Of a DNA stretch of 64,000 bases, positions 9,320-17,658 are shown piece after piece; within the stretch, counting starts at the first letter, position 1; every line of letters begins with the position of its first letter. Both the position numbers and the translations under genes were made by a program. The notes under the pieces are model-generated. The model saw nothing but the letters and a program-made list of their open reading frames with translations, was not told where the DNA came from and did not search any database. The DNA comes from UBA4421 sp002704225. GTDB lineage: Bacteria > Pseudomonadota > Gammaproteobacteria > Pseudomonadales > Azotimanducaceae. The DNA lies in NCBI GenBank assembly GCA_902556425.1, contig CACDWG010000002.1, positions 96,582 to 160,581 of the forward strand, in the 5' to 3' direction.

Positions 9320-9599
9320 GGGTAGTTCTCTGTCTTGCTTGGGGTCTCTCGATTGTCGCAAGTAGCACACGCTCTGCCAATACCAATAAAACGCCCGCTC
9401 AATCGTTGATCTGCAGGCGGTGGCGACACCCGCCTGCCACTCCCTGAAACACACCAAGAGCAATTCATTGGGAGGTAGAACAACCTGTTGATCTAAACGC
9501 GTTGACTGCCAAGTGTCTCTTGGGGTTAAGGTAGGTGGGCTTGTTAGCAGCGCTCGATAACGCGAGCTCATTTGATTTGCTTGTAACAGGAGGCCTTGA

Positions 9600-10007
9600 A
9601 TGAAATTCATGATCGCGGGTTCACTTTTAACACTGATGACCTCTGCTGGCTGGGCTGAGCGTTGGGAATGCAAACAACTCAGGGACGTGATCCTCAGCCC
9701 GCCCTACTACGTGGACCAAGAAGAAACAGATGTAACGTTTGCGATTGAAGTTGGCAATGGCGAGATCGAGGTACTGCCTGACGCCATTGACGTGTTTCTA
9801 TGTGGTCCCGATGGTTGCCGTCAGCCGCTTTCTGCTCAGGATTTTCTCATCAAGGGCGAGAACGAAGGCAGCACATTCATATTGAGTTCCGTCGGCAGCC
9901 AGCTCGGTTTTCGGTCGACCTACTCTGTGACCTCAAAACCGAGCGTTGGCGAGACGATGATCCAGATGGGGGTCTGTTCACCGTTGGAGGGACAGTCATC
10001 GCAATGA
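9600..10007 (+). CDS. Hypothetical exported protein
   Basis: A 135-residue protein I do not recognise. It starts with a clear signal peptide ('MKFMIAGSLLTLMTSAGWA') and an AGGAGG ribosome binding site just before the ATG. The mature part has four or more cysteines (WECKQL, FLCGPDGC, MGVCSP) that could form periplasmic disulfides, and alternates short strands. It is probably a small periplasmic domain. It precedes the cytochrome b561-like gene by 119 bases on the same strand, so a shared redox role is possible but unproven. Confidence 0.65.
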   Translation: MKFMIAGSLLTLMTSAGWAERWECKQLRDVILSPPYYVDQEETDVTFAIEVGNGEIEVLPDAIDVFLCGPDGCRQPLSAQDFLIKGENEGSTFILSSVGSQLGFRSTYSVTSKPSVGETMIQMGVCSPLEGQSSQ

Positions 10008-10126
10008 GACAAATCGTCGCAGGTCTTGTCTTACCGTCGTTCGCCCCCGCTCTTCGAGGAATATCGGTTAGCACTTGATGGAAAACCCATGGCAAGACCC
10101 CCCAAAATGTCAGTCCGTGGCCCTCG

Positions 10127-10639
10127 GTGAATAAATCACCCGACGCCATCAGGCCGCATGGCCCCGCCGCAAAGACCCTCCATTGGGGCTTCATCGCCGT
10201 CTTCCTCTATGCCCTCTCTAAACAGTTGGATGATCTGGAGGAACTTGCAGACCGCGCCCTGCTTCAGTACGAAATGGTGTTCGCCAGCGCCTTCCTCGTC
10301 CTGTTAGTCGCTCGCTTTTGGTATATGCGCACACGCAATGCCTCTGCGCTGCCTGCCGCAGCACCAAAACGCATACGAATCGCCTCTCAAATCGTTCACT
10401 TGGGTATGTATTTCTGCTTAGCAATGATCCCACTGACAGGCTTGGGCATTGGGGGGCTGTATTGGAGTGGCATCCAAGCCGGCGATTGGATGGCAGGTTT
10501 GTTACTGGCCCACGAAATTTTTGCCAACACGGTGCTTTTCCTTATCTGCGCGCACATTGCCGCGGCGTTCTATCACCGCAAATGCCGTGACGGCGTCTGG
10601 AACAGCATGGTGCCCTTTTTGCGAGAACCCAGGGAATAA
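10127..10639 (+). CDS. Cytochrome b561-like membrane protein
   Basis: A 170-residue integral membrane protein with four predicted membrane segments. Histidines sit in the places expected for two b-type hemes: 'KTLHWGF' in helix 1, 'VHLGMYF' in helix 3, 'AHEIFAN' and 'AHIAAAFYH' in the last helix. Proteins of this family pass electrons from ubiquinol or other donors, for example in superoxide scavenging, or form the membrane anchor of other dehydrogenases. The start is a GTG at 10127, since no in-frame ATG exists upstream; the ribosome binding site is weak. Confidence 0.75.
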   Translation: MNKSPDAIRPHGPAAKTLHWGFIAVFLYALSKQLDDLEELADRALLQYEMVFASAFLVLLVARFWYMRTRNASALPAAAPKRIRIASQIVHLGMYFCLAMIPLTGLGIGGLYWSGIQAGDWMAGLLLAHEIFANTVLFLICAHIAAAFYHRKCRDGVWNSMVPFLREPRE

Positions 10640-10709
10640 ACGCACCTGCAGAGTCTTCCGTCGATGGAATCAAGGATGCCCAATCGCGGATGGTAGAATG
10701 AGCGCTTCA

Positions 10710-11672
10710 CTACCAAGCGTAGGCTTCTGGTGCTGCACCGCAGGGCGGGAAAATCTCGTCGATTTTGTCTAAGGTTTCTTGGTCCAGTTTGAGTTGCGGC
10801 ACCTCAACAACGCCCTGCAACTGTTCGATACTACCAGGACCGATGATGGTTGCGGCGACGCCGGGCTGGTGCAAAAGCCAAGCGAGAGCCACGTTGCTGG
10901 GCACATGACCAAGATCATCACACAATGTTTGAAATGCCTGCAGTTGTTCAGCACGGGCTTGTCGAGCCTGCTGCATGGCCGGTGTCTGGCGTCTACCCGA
11001 CGAGCCGCTACCCGTCGCCAACAAACCGCCCGCCAGCGGGCTCCAAGGGATCAGCCCGAGACCGTACTCTCGACAGGCGGGAAGCACTTCAAGTTCTGCG
11101 CGACGCTCCAGTAGATTGTACAAGCCCTGTTCTGATACCAATCCCATGCGCTGTTGAGCCAGCGCCCTTTCGTTGGCCTGAGCAATGGCCCAGCCCGGAA
11201 AGTTGCTCGAGCCGACGTAGGTGATTTTGCCTTGTTGGTAGAGGCGATCCATAGCCTGCCAGATTTCATCAATGGGCGTCGCTCGATCAATGTGATGCAT
11301 TTGATACAGATCAATATGCTCCACCTGAAGGCGCTTGAGGCTGGCGTCACAGGCCATTTGAATGTGTCGGGCGGACAGACCTCGGTCGTTAATGTCATCG
11401 GACATCGGCTCGTGCACCTTCGTTGCAACGACAGCGCTGTGGCGGCGCGCAGAATCCTTTGCCAGCCATTGGCCAATGATGGTTTCTGTCGTACCCACGC
11501 CGCTGTCGCCACCGTATTGATCAGCGGTATCGATAAAATTGATGCCCGCATCCATCGCGCCGGACAAAATCTCGAAAGCCTCCTTTGGCGAGGTTCTGGA
11601 ACCAAAATTCATGGTACCCAAACAAAGCGCGCTGACTTTTAGACCCGAACGGCCCAACTGACGATAGTGCAT
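10710..11672 (-). CDS. Aldo/keto reductase
   Basis: A 320-residue (beta/alpha)8 aldo-keto reductase. The catalytic tetrad is visible: Asp in 'NFIDTADQYG' with its Tyr, Lys in 'VVATKVHEP', and His in 'YQMHHID'. NADPH-binding residues near the C-terminus fall in 'AATIIGPGSIEQL'. It most resembles the YajO/Tas-like branch that reduces aldehydes and ketones of uncertain identity. It lies downstream of the PhyH gene with 22 bases between, so the two are probably co-transcribed. Confidence 0.9.
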   Translation of the reverse strand: MHYRQLGRSGLKVSALCLGTMNFGSRTSPKEAFEILSGAMDAGINFIDTADQYGGDSGVGTTETIIGQWLAKDSARRHSAVVATKVHEPMSDDINDRGLSARHIQMACDASLKRLQVEHIDLYQMHHIDRATPIDEIWQAMDRLYQQGKITYVGSSNFPGWAIAQANERALAQQRMGLVSEQGLYNLLERRAELEVLPACREYGLGLIPWSPLAGGLLATGSGSSGRRQTPAMQQARQARAEQLQAFQTLCDDLGHVPSNVALAWLLHQPGVAATIIGPGSIEQLQGVVEVPQLKLDQETLDKIDEIFPPCGAAPEAYAW

Positions 11673-11694
11673 GATGATTTTCTCGGTGAGTGTT

Positions 11695-12657
11695 TTATCG
11701 CGCGCGCAAGGTCGCGCCAGTTACCAGTTCTTCGCTGGAGTCAGCAACGCAAAAACGTGCCAGCTGTTGCGCACGGAATGACAATTTTTTATGGTCCTCA
11801 TAGCTGATGCCGGGCACCATGGGCTCTCGAAACCAAGGCGCATAAAATTCTAAATTGGGTATGGACCGCGTTGCATCAGACAAGTTCGGCGTACCGCCGT
11901 GCCAAGCCCGAACGTCTCGAATCATAATGCCGCCAGCCGGTGCGGGACATACGGTACTCAGGCGCATCCACTCCGGTTCCTCCGCCAGGGTCGGGATGGA
12001 TTGACGGGCATGTTGGGTGCCCGGGATTTGTCGAGTCGGACCATTCAGTGCGGTCAAATCCTGAGGCAGGAAGTTAACGCACACGTAGGGACAAGGTAGG
12101 TCTCGAATCGACATCGTATTGGTCGGGTCGGTAAACGCGCTGAAAGGCGTTTGCTCTGCATCCACATAGTCACGAATGTCTGAATGAAGCGCTTGATAGT
12201 GAATGGCTCCGGGCAAACAGAAGTCGCCACTGGCGGAGCGCAAGCAGTAGTCTGCTGAACCAAAAATAGCGCTGACGAGTTGATCAACCAAGGGAAGGTC
12301 GAGCAGCATTTGCCATTCGGGCCTGTGCAACTGACTGCGGGTTAGGCTGGAACCGCCAAACGAGTAACGGTGCGTTCCGCGATTGCCTTTGTTCTCGACG
12401 TCTAAGGCAACAATCTCCGCTACGACTTCATCGCACCCCGCTGCGAGAAACTCCGTTTGCTCGCTGTTCAGAACATTGGCTACCACCACAAAACCGTCAC
12501 GGCGGAACAATGCCACCGCCCTCTCAGCATCCTTTGGACTCAAAACGTCCAGTCCCTTGATGCCGTTGTGCTTCTCGAGATGATTGCGCAGAGCCTGCAC
12601 CGAAGGATCGTCTTTGGGTTTCGTTGCCCAGCCTTGGGGGTGTGAAGAAGCGCTCAT
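11695..12657 (-). CDS. Phytanoyl-CoA dioxygenase (PhyH) family protein
   Basis: A 320-residue Fe(II)/2-oxoglutarate oxygenase of the PhyH family. The HxD half of the metal triad is in 'ALHSDIRD', the distal His in 'RAWHGGTPNLSD', followed by an Arg ('ATRSIPN') for 2-oxoglutarate. The family hydroxylates varied substrates, not only phytanoyl-CoA. I chose the ATG at 12657; the open frame has a TTG two codons earlier. It is followed by the aldo-keto reductase gene on the same strand. It is one of four PhyH-type genes in this window. Confidence 0.88.
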   Translation of the reverse strand: MSASSHPQGWATKPKDDPSVQALRNHLEKHNGIKGLDVLSPKDAERAVALFRRDGFVVVANVLNSEQTEFLAAGCDEVVAEIVALDVENKGNRGTHRYSFGGSSLTRSQLHRPEWQMLLDLPLVDQLVSAIFGSADYCLRSASGDFCLPGAIHYQALHSDIRDYVDAEQTPFSAFTDPTNTMSIRDLPCPYVCVNFLPQDLTALNGPTRQIPGTQHARQSIPTLAEEPEWMRLSTVCPAPAGGIMIRDVRAWHGGTPNLSDATRSIPNLEFYAPWFREPMVPGISYEDHKKLSFRAQQLARFCVADSSEELVTGATLRAR

Positions 12658-12965
12658 ACACAATCCGTATTCGGTGAGGGGTAAAGTTTAGGGCTTCGGC
12701 TCTGAAGTGGCCAGCGAAAGCGCCGCCGTTGCGGAGCGCATACCGACCACTGGGTGCATCAAGACATACACCAATCCGCCAAGTGCTTTCTGCCTTGCGC
12801 GACAAAAGTATGCAAAGTACCTGTAATCGAACCACACCTGCTGCATGATTGTCGTTTGGCTTTCCGCGGCCCATCGCTCGCTTTGCGGTGTAAGCCGCGA
12901 ACGGCTGACGCGAGGCCTCTCAGCGCGGCTGTAACACGACCAATCCATTCAGGAGTTCAACAAAT
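12658..12965. other. Divergent intergenic region
   Basis: This 308-base stretch lies between the PhyH gene (minus) and the crotonase gene (plus) and should hold both promoters. An open frame on the minus strand (12688-12948) could give a short peptide, but I see no ribosome binding site or family pattern that supports it. Confidence 0.45.
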
Positions 12966-13751
12966 ATGGCCGAAGACCAAGGCATCAACGTCGAGTACGA
13001 AGAGCAAATTGCTCGTCTGATACTCAACCGCCCGAAACAGTTGAATGCGTTGAACGACGACATTCGTCGAGTCATCGCAACCACTCTTAACGAGCTCATG
13101 GAGCGACCGGATATCCGCTTGCTGGTGATATCTGGTGAGGGAAAGTCATTCTGTTCAGGGGCAGACCTTAGAACGACGTCTTATCCAAAGGTTGAGGGCG
13201 ATTGGTCGACCCGGCGCAACCGCACCGCCACCTGGCAGCGGGTATTGGAACAGTTGGAGCGCATCCCACAGGTCACTGTGGCGTCCATGCGAGGCCATGT
13301 AGTTGGCGGTGGCGCGCTGATGGCAACGGCCTGCGATTTCAGAGTGATTTCTGACAATGTTGTTTTGCGCATTCCAGAGTTGGCGCTCGGCATTCCCAAT
13401 GTCTGGAATGGCACACCTTTGTTAGCACGGGAAGTTGGCCTGCCTACTGCCCGCGATTGGGTGATGACAACACGCAAAGTGCGCTGTGACGAACTGAAGC
13501 AAAGTGGCTGGGCCCAGCGAGTGGCGATTGATGACGCGTTGGAGGATGTCACCGAACAGCTGATCGGTGAACTCCTCGCGGTTCCCGCGGCGGCGCTGGC
13601 GATGACCCGCTCGATGACGTCTGCACTGGGCAGATCAGCATCCGGCATGGCCATGGGCTGGGCTGACGCGGACCTCCAGCAGTGGGCACTGACAGAAGAG
13701 GAGTACAAAGAAACCGTGAGGTCTTACGCTAAGCAACTGGCTAGCAAGTAG
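12966..13751 (+). CDS. Enoyl-CoA hydratase/isomerase family protein
   Basis: A 261-residue crotonase-superfamily protein. The CoA-pocket and oxyanion-hole segments are 'GKSFCSGADLRTTSYP' near residues 60-75 and 'MRGHVVGGGALMATACDFRVIS' near 108-129. The position of the classical catalytic Glu is 'IPELALGIP'. The family includes hydratases, isomerases, dehalogenases and decarboxylases, so the exact reaction is open. An AGGAG ribosome binding site lies 10 bases before the ATG. It is divergent from the PhyH gene, suggesting shared control. Confidence 0.87.
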   Translation: MAEDQGINVEYEEQIARLILNRPKQLNALNDDIRRVIATTLNELMERPDIRLLVISGEGKSFCSGADLRTTSYPKVEGDWSTRRNRTATWQRVLEQLERIPQVTVASMRGHVVGGGALMATACDFRVISDNVVLRIPELALGIPNVWNGTPLLAREVGLPTARDWVMTTRKVRCDELKQSGWAQRVAIDDALEDVTEQLIGELLAVPAAALAMTRSMTSALGRSASGMAMGWADADLQQWALTEEEYKETVRSYAKQLASK

Positions 13752-13974
13752 CGTAAAATCGCTGCTCGACCAATGAAATGACATTGCATTGTGAAGCCGT
13801 TGGGTCGCATTATTGACTGAAGCGTTTTGGGCGCTAAACCATCTAAGTGACGACCAGCGCTTACAAGCGGCTGAATAGACCGAATGCGTCGAGCCTTATG
13901 TCCCGATGCAGGTCGGAACGGCACTACCATTCGCATAAGGAGCATGTTTGATCGGCTTGCGCCTGAACCCCATA

Positions 13975-15357
13975 TCAGCGCCGCTCGCGCTCGAGTTTCT
14001 CCAACGTCAAGCCCACCGCCGTGCCTTCTGCAAATCCGGGCCAGTAATTATGCGCCGCTTCCGGTCGATCGTTTTTCATCGCGTAGGTGGCCTGTGCACC
14101 ATCCGGATAGACATCTAAGAACGACAGCATCGAAGCGTCGCCCTTCAGATAGTAATTGAAGTAGGCGGTAGCGAAATGATCCATCACATTGTTCATGCGT
14201 ACGTTATCCCACACGGCGTCCATGTAATGGTCTGCGCCCTCACCGGTTGCGCTGTCGAGTATTTCATGGGGCACGGGATAAGGAGCGCCGGCATTGTGCG
14301 CCGCATTTTTATAGGTCAGCAAGTAACGATCGCTGTTAATGGCGGCTTCGTACATTGCTCGCACCCCGTTTTCATACCCCGAGACCGTATCTTTATCACC
14401 GGCGAGATAGAATGTTGGCGTCTCGATGCCCGCCAAGTCTTGCTGACGCCACACCCCGTTCGTCATGCCCCAAGGCGCGATCGCGAAGCCTGCCTTGATG
14501 CGCGGATCCAATTTGGATCTGAAAGTGGGGTTGCTCGTCGTGTGCTCGGCTAACAACCGATTGGGAGGGGCCATAGACGATGCAACGACCTCATCGCTGT
14601 AGCCACCGCCCAGATTGTTGACGAGGCCGTAACCTCCCATCGAGTAGCCGACCACACCCGTGTTGTCGGCATCGACCATGCCGAACAGAAAGCTTTGCCG
14701 ATCACTGGACAGCTGGGCCATGCGTTCGATCACAAAGCGTTGATCCAATGGTCGATTGTAGAGCGTGCTTGAAAATGCCTGTTGGTCATCATAGGTGCTG
14801 TCCGCATGATCAATGGACACGGACACAAAACCCTTGCTCGCCAAGTTCTCACCCAGGTGGCTCATCAGGTAACGATTGCCAGGATAACCATGAGAAATCA
14901 CGACAAGGGGAAACGCGCCCGCATTGGTTTGGGGGTTGGCATCGCGCACGGCCTGACCGTAGAGCGTTGCAACAATCGCCGGATTGCGCGCGATGGCTCG
15001 GTACTCGCCGCCTCGCAACTGACCATCAACGAGCCGCGCTGGATACCACACTTCCACGGTCAAGCTGCGGTCATACATCGCATTCTTACCCCCGGAGCGG
15101 GTACTCAGCACGTCTACGCGATCGGTATCCACCAGCGTCAGGGTACGCACCCCAATGTCGTATTCGCCGTAGGCGGCGAGGCTGGGCGCATCCGGTCGAA
15201 CGATGTCGATACGATTTACTTGAGCCATACCCGTAATGGAATTCATGGTGAGCACACCTGCGATCGTGAGGGTTTTAAGGGTTTTCGTTTTATGGCATGC
15301 AGAGCGGAACATTCGCCGCACCGCACACGTAGGTCTTAGGGCTTGTATCTGGGTCAT
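13975..15357 (-). CDS. Secreted alpha/beta hydrolase (PAF-acetylhydrolase / dienelactone hydrolase-like)
   Basis: A 460-residue exported hydrolase. A signal peptide lies between residues 16 and 46 and ends near 'SITGMAQ'. The nucleophile elbow is 'VGYSMGGYG' near residue 215, and 'NAAHNAGAPYP' contains the probable catalytic His. 'VISHGYPGNRY' is the oxyanion-loop region. It resembles bacterial platelet-activating-factor-acetylhydrolase-like enzymes. The start is uncertain: the first ATG gives a long N-terminus and the ATG at codon 16 gives a more usual signal peptide. It stands alone on the minus strand. Confidence 0.82.
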   Translation of the reverse strand: MTQIQALRPTCAVRRMFRSACHKTKTLKTLTIAGVLTMNSITGMAQVNRIDIVRPDAPSLAAYGEYDIGVRTLTLVDTDRVDVLSTRSGGKNAMYDRSLTVEVWYPARLVDGQLRGGEYRAIARNPAIVATLYGQAVRDANPQTNAGAFPLVVISHGYPGNRYLMSHLGENLASKGFVSVSIDHADSTYDDQQAFSSTLYNRPLDQRFVIERMAQLSSDRQSFLFGMVDADNTGVVGYSMGGYGLVNNLGGGYSDEVVASSMAPPNRLLAEHTTSNPTFRSKLDPRIKAGFAIAPWGMTNGVWRQQDLAGIETPTFYLAGDKDTVSGYENGVRAMYEAAINSDRYLLTYKNAAHNAGAPYPVPHEILDSATGEGADHYMDAVWDNVRMNNVMDHFATAYFNYYLKGDASMLSFLDVYPDGAQATYAMKNDRPEAAHNYWPGFAEGTAVGLTLEKLERERR

Positions 15358-15570
15358 AGCATTCGTGGTTCGCGCAGTGAGGTTCAGGGTCGCCGATTAT
15401 CGGCTCATTGGGTCAATGCATCCGACGCGAGCTGAGACTAGCTGACTTGCTCGTGAAATACTCAAGCGATGTATCGTGACCCTGTCCGTTGAATCAAGGT
15501 GGAGAAAATATTCCCCCACAGTCAACTGTTAAGCCTTGAACAGAACGCGCAAAACATGGCCTTCAGCACG

Positions 15571-15600
15571 AAAAGCCGCCTCCGTTTGCAGAAGGCGGTT
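15571..15600 (-). terminator. Rho-independent terminator of the secreted hypothetical gene
   Basis: A 6-base-pair GC stem (CCGCCT / AGGCGG) with an 11-base loop, followed on the minus strand by CTTTTCG. It lies 29 bases downstream of the stop codon at 15629. Confidence 0.65.
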
Positions 15601-15628
15601 CACCTGCACGTTTGAACTCCGCGCCTCC

Positions 15629-16423
15629 TCAGTCGCTGACGGGCCAATAGACCGCGTTAGAGAGATACAATCGCGGCGCGTCACAGCTCATGACATCACC
15701 GGTCGTCTGACGAATGGCTCTTCTCGTGTCACGGGTCATTTTGTCGTAGCCCACGCCGTAATCCGTAATGCTCCGAAAAGCCTCAACGAGGTAAACGTGA
15801 TTTTCTTGACTGGGCGCCGCTCCGGGCCCGGGCACCATCATGAAACTCGCGTTGAACCCAAGCCCGCCTTCGTCAGCCTTGTGCGCGGCAGATACGCCTG
15901 CTGCATAGGCGTCTTCAACGGTTTTGCCCTCGCGCAGCTCACACCCCAAGATACGAATCAGACCGTTATTTGGCTCGTATTGCCCCTTGCTGGGCGATAG
16001 CGAATACAAGACCGCCATACTGCGCTGATTACTTGGAACGACGATTTCGTCCAGAGCAGCCTGCACCTTTGCGCCATTCTTGAAGAAACCATCCCATCCT
16101 TTGCCGAAATCGGCGATGCTTGGCCAGATGCCGAAAAACAAGGTGTCGAACTGGGCTATATCAGGCAGTGCCGCAAGGTTCGAGTAGAACGGTGTCCATG
16201 TGGTCATGCGATACGGCGTACCGTTGCTCTCGACAACGTCCCCAAACGCCCTTCCCCAAGACTGCAGATCCGCTACGCCTTTACCCGGTTGGAATTTCAC
16301 AGGAGCCGTTTGTGCGAAAGCCATGGCTTTCTCCGGCAAGGTGGCGGGTTCACCTGCGTGATTGTGTGCGTAGCCCGATAGCGGCAATAACAGCGCGATG
16401 ACGAAACTGGATATTCTCAACAT
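15629..16423 (-). CDS. Hypothetical secreted protein
   Basis: A 264-residue protein that I cannot assign to a family. It has a textbook signal peptide ('MLRISSFVIALLLPLSGYA') and a strong AGGAAGGA site before the ATG. The mature protein is rich in aromatic residues and Gly, with segments 'DTLFFGIWPSIADFGKGWDGFFKNG' starting near residue 92 and 'SITDYGVGYDKMTRDTRR' near 223. The layout suggests a globular periplasmic or extracellular domain. It has its own terminator and lies opposite the Fur-box promoter of the next gene, 188 bases away. Confidence 0.65.
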   Translation of the reverse strand: MLRISSFVIALLLPLSGYAHNHAGEPATLPEKAMAFAQTAPVKFQPGKGVADLQSWGRAFGDVVESNGTPYRMTTWTPFYSNLAALPDIAQFDTLFFGIWPSIADFGKGWDGFFKNGAKVQAALDEIVVPSNQRSMAVLYSLSPSKGQYEPNNGLIRILGCELREGKTVEDAYAAGVSAAHKADEGGLGFNASFMMVPGPGAAPSQENHVYLVEAFRSITDYGVGYDKMTRDTRRAIRQTTGDVMSCDAPRLYLSNAVYWPVSD

Positions 16424-16559
16424 TGGTCTTCCTTCCTATTTTTGTTGTTTTCGTGCCTTGTCAAAGGCACCCGCTCACTATGCCCGACTGATCGCCAAGC
16501 TCAACAGACTTCTTGACGGATGAGCCCGAAAGGTTTTTCTTGCAAACTTTATCTCTTTT

Positions 16560-16578
16560 AATGAGAATGATTCTCATT
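16560..16578. promoter_or_regulatory. Fur box (perfect 9-1-9 palindrome)
   Basis: The sequence AATGAGAAT-G-ATTCTCATT is a perfect inverted repeat whose core, TGAGAATGATTCTCA, fits the 7-1-7 Fur consensus TGATAATNATTATCA closely. It ends 33 bases before the start codon at 16612, where a repressor would block transcription. An AT-rich TTTAAT overlaps its left edge. Expression of the downstream pair is therefore expected to rise when iron is low. Confidence 0.88.
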
Positions 16579-16611
16579 GCGATTTAATCAAAGAACAAAC
16601 AGGAGTACAAA

Positions 16612-17091
16612 ATGTCTGCAGAGACAACGAGCCCCGAGGCGAATCCACCCGTATTTGGCGTTATGACCGCATCTCGATTACCCGCCGGATCACATCTTGT
16701 CCTCCACGGCATGCGACTTTGGAAGACTGCATTAATCGAAAAACACTGTGTATTTGCCAAGCTGAACGCGGAGTTCTCCGATCAGGACTGCACAGGGGCA
16801 ATTCGATACATCGACGAACTCATGTGCCTGATGTTTCTCGCCTCAAGGCGTCAACCGAGCATTTCCAGCCTGTACCAGAACAGACTATCCAACGATGAAT
16901 TTCGCGTTCTGAATGCCATCCGCCTTCTCGCGGAAAACAAGGCCGAAGGTGCAGTGCATCAACTTGGCGACCTCGTTCGTGGCCCGCTCAACTTCAGCAT
17001 GATTCGAGTATGCGCGGATATCATTCGTATCCTGCAGTCCAAGCAACTCGGGTTTCAACTGCCGGTTCGTTTGACTGTAGTCGGGTCATGA
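16612..17091 (+). CDS. Hypothetical protein under Fur control
   Basis: A 159-residue soluble-looking protein that I do not recognise. It begins with ATG at 16612 behind an AGGAG site. It is mostly helical by composition, with four cysteines (KHCVF, QDCTG, ELMCL, RVCAD) but no regular metal motif. The segment 'VLNAIRLLAENKAEGAVHQLGDLV' looks like a helical pair. The Fur box directly upstream makes an iron-starvation role likely. Its stop codon overlaps the start codon of a 37-codon membrane peptide in an ATGA arrangement, which implies translational coupling. Confidence 0.7.
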   Translation: MSAETTSPEANPPVFGVMTASRLPAGSHLVLHGMRLWKTALIEKHCVFAKLNAEFSDQDCTGAIRYIDELMCLMFLASRRQPSISSLYQNRLSNDEFRVLNAIRLLAENKAEGAVHQLGDLVRGPLNFSMIRVCADIIRILQSKQLGFQLPVRLTVVGS

Positions 17092-17201
17092 AGCGCGTTA
17101 ACTACGCCTCCCGGGTCAAGGTGATGCGTTCTATTGCGTGGATCTGCGGTTGCACGATCTTTTTCGCCTGTTACGCACTCAGTTGGACATGGGTCGTCTA
17201 G
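17088..17201 (+). CDS. 37-residue single-pass membrane peptide, coupled to the Fur-controlled gene
   Basis: A very small open frame (37 codons) starting with the ATG of the ATGA overlap at the end of the previous gene. The first 14 residues carry several Lys/Arg (KRVNY, RVKVMR), and the rest is one hydrophobic segment ('SIAWICGCTIFFACYALSW'), the layout of a small inner-membrane protein with N-in topology. It contains three cysteines in the membrane segment. No family was recognised. The start/stop overlap and the position just before the convergent GFA gene support a real gene, but a peptide this short needs proof. Confidence 0.55.
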   Translation: MKRVNYASRVKVMRSIAWICGCTIFFACYALSWTWVV

Positions 17202-17208
17202 AATCGTG

Positions 17209-17601
17209 CTAACGCTCCGGCAGAGATTCAAGGGCGGTGGGTACCCTGCCCCAACTCGGCGCATCGCTTTCGCAGTGAACCATGGTCGGAGAAAATTGCT
17301 CGGGATCGTCAAAGGAGCCGCCAGAAACGCTGGCCAACCCGGTGTCGAGATCCGCCCAAAGCCTGCTGCCGCAGCTGCCGCAAAAATTCCGCGTGTTTGT
17401 TCGGCCGGATTTTGCGGTCACGCTGTAAGCGACCGGCTGCCCCTTCTCTAGTGTCAGGTTTTCTCTGGGAACCACGTAGGCCGCGTATCCGTCGGTCCCA
17501 CTCACTTTTCTGCAATCGGTGCAGTAGCAGTACAGTTGCGCAACCGGCTCACCGTGAATGGAGTAACGAATTGCGCCGCACAAACACCCTCCTGCAATCA
17601 T
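17209..17601 (-). CDS. GFA / CENP-V domain zinc protein
   Basis: A protein of about 130 residues with the GFA fold (named after glutathione-dependent formaldehyde-activating enzyme). Zinc ligands are visible: 'GGCLCGAIRY' at the N-terminus, 'CYCTDCRKVSG' with its CxxC pair, and 'NFCGSCGSRLW' with another CxxC. The members' reactions are mostly unknown. I prefer the ATG at 17601, with GGAG six bases before it and the usual family start. An ATG at 17613 and a TTG at 17634 are alternatives. It is the last gene of a minus-strand run following the MBL hydrolase gene. Confidence 0.85.
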   Translation of the reverse strand: MIAGGCLCGAIRYSIHGEPVAQLYCYCTDCRKVSGTDGYAAYVVPRENLTLEKGQPVAYSVTAKSGRTNTRNFCGSCGSRLWADLDTGLASVSGGSFDDPEQFSPTMVHCESDAPSWGRVPTALESLPER

Positions 17602-17658
17602 TTGTGACTCCATCTTCCTGAGTTGTCTTGCCAAATTTCCGATCGGGTCGTCGCACGA

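Noticed and set aside
9320..9673. Long N-terminal extension of the RidA gene
   Set aside because: RidA proteins start at the ATG at 9319. The extension overlaps the divergent exported-protein gene, which has its own strong ribosome binding site and signal peptide.
12688..12948. Open frame of 86 codons on the minus strand in the divergent gap
   Set aside because: No ribosome binding site or recognised pattern. It lies where promoters for both flanking genes are needed.
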